From Pseudomonadota bacterium (GTDB lineage: Bacteria; Pseudomonadota; Alphaproteobacteria; UBA8366; GCA-2717185), in the NCBI GenBank assembly GCA_027619655.1, contig JAQCHR010000233.1, positions 1 to 6,369 on the forward strand: a stretch of 6,369 nucleotides of DNA, in the 5' to 3' direction. Of this stretch, positions 5,932 to 6,369 are shown in pieces (positions within the stretch are counted from its first letter, which is position 1; every line of letters begins with the position of its first letter). A program made the translations under genes and the position numbers. The notes under the pieces are model-generated. The model worked only from the letters and a program-made list of their open reading frames with translations. It was not told where the DNA came from and did no database searches.

Positions 5932-6369
5932 ATGATGACGCAATCCCTGTATGACGCCCTGCTGGCGTCCGGGTCACCGGTCGGGTCCGCCATATTCTTC
6001 ACGGCCGGTGCGATGCTGATCGGCGGGTTCCTGCTGATGTGCGCGCTGATGCGGAATCGGATCGGCGTATATTACGGCGTGTTATTCGCGGTGATGCTGC
6101 TGCTGGGCTGGCTGATGGAGGGCGGGCTCGCCGGCGCCGGCCTCGCCGTCGCAACGGAACGGTCGCTGGTGTTGACCGTTGCCCATATCGCCATCGCCTT
6201 CGGCTTTTTCACGGCGGAGCGCGGCATCGGACCGGCGCGCCCGATGCCCCGGGTCCGGCGCATCCTGCAGGGTCTGGCGCTGCTGTCGCTGGTGCTGGTC
6301 TTGTCCGCCTGGCTGGCGCCGTTTGACGCATCTCTTATGATGGTCAATGCGCTGTTTGCCGCGATGTTC
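5932..6369 (+). CDS. Multi-pass membrane protein, 7TMR-DISM-like sensor region, N-terminal fragment
   Basis: An open frame starts at ATG 5932 (a second ATG follows directly) and continues past the right edge; 146 codons are visible. It has about five hydrophobic segments (roughly residues 18-40, 45-65, 78-94, 111-129 and 133 onward) joined by short loops with basic residues (MRNRIG, RPMPRVRR). The pattern YYGVLFAVMLLLGWLMEGGL, then a helix ending FFTAERG, a Pro/Arg loop and another helix, resembles the seven-helix membrane part of 7TMR-DISM sensors, which often carry GGDEF or histidine kinase domains. No periplasmic 7TMR-DISM extracellular domain precedes it, and any output domain would lie outside the window. 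The ribosome binding site is weak (AGG 9 nt upstream). That it encodes a membrane protein is fairly sure; the sensor assignment is tentative. Confidence 0.65.
   Translation, partial: MMTQSLYDALLASGSPVGSAIFFTAGAMLIGGFLLMCALMRNRIGVYYGVLFAVMLLLGWLMEGGLAGAGLAVATERSLVLTVAHIAIAFGFFTAERGIGPARPMPRVRRILQGLALLSLVLVLSAWLAPFDASLMMVNALFAAMF

Noticed and set aside
6039..6326. Alternative plus-strand frame inside the membrane-protein gene
   Set aside because: Arg/Gly/Ala-rich frame-shifted reading of the hydrophobic gene, which is open from 5932 to the edge in its own frame.

Overview
The window reads as chromosomal DNA of a high-GC alphaproteobacterium, most likely a free-living Rhodospirillales-type organism. 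That placement rests on GC-rich third codon positions and on the mix of protein families, not on any marker gene. There are no RNA genes, insertion sequences, CRISPR arrays or phage genes. The window holds six protein-coding loci, two of them cut by its edges.

Left part (1-2896, minus strand): a compact catabolic-looking operon, transcribed right to left. Its order is a D-aminoacylase-type amidohydrolase (1196-2896), a PLP-dependent threonine-aldolase-type lyase (131-1165) and the first 43 codons of a hydantoinase A/oxoprolinase (1-129, continuing off the left edge). The gaps are 30 nt and 1 nt, and the ribosome binding site of the third gene lies inside the last codons of the second. Together they suggest processing of an N-acylated or cyclic-amide amino-acid derivative, but the actual substrate cannot be read from the sequence.

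Middle (2897-5049): a divergent intergenic region with a GC-rich dyad, then a 628-residue plus-strand protein. It has ten gapless 34-residue TPR repeats fused to a C-terminal 2-oxoglutarate/Fe(II) oxygenase-like domain. Many repeats carry an Asn ladder like that of O-GlcNAc transferase, so a peptide or protein substrate is plausible.

Right part (5050-6369): a small secreted protein of unknown function on the minus strand. Its frame is cut by an in-frame TAA at 5222-5224, yet continues cleanly for 51 more codons (Pro-rich, then a two-Cys end) to a TAG at 5066-5068. A perfect hairpin at 5049-5067 sits exactly between that TAG and the stop of the converging oxygenase gene, which argues that 5066 is the ancestral gene end. 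Divergent from it, after a short region with operator-like repeats, a plus-strand multi-pass membrane protein resembling the 7TMR-DISM sensor region begins and runs off the right edge.

Most notable are the nonsense-interrupted secreted protein, the TPR-oxygenase fusion with its Asn ladder and H-x-H motif, and the amidohydrolase lacking two histidines of the classical D-aminoacylase site. I do not see a clearly new multi-gene system.
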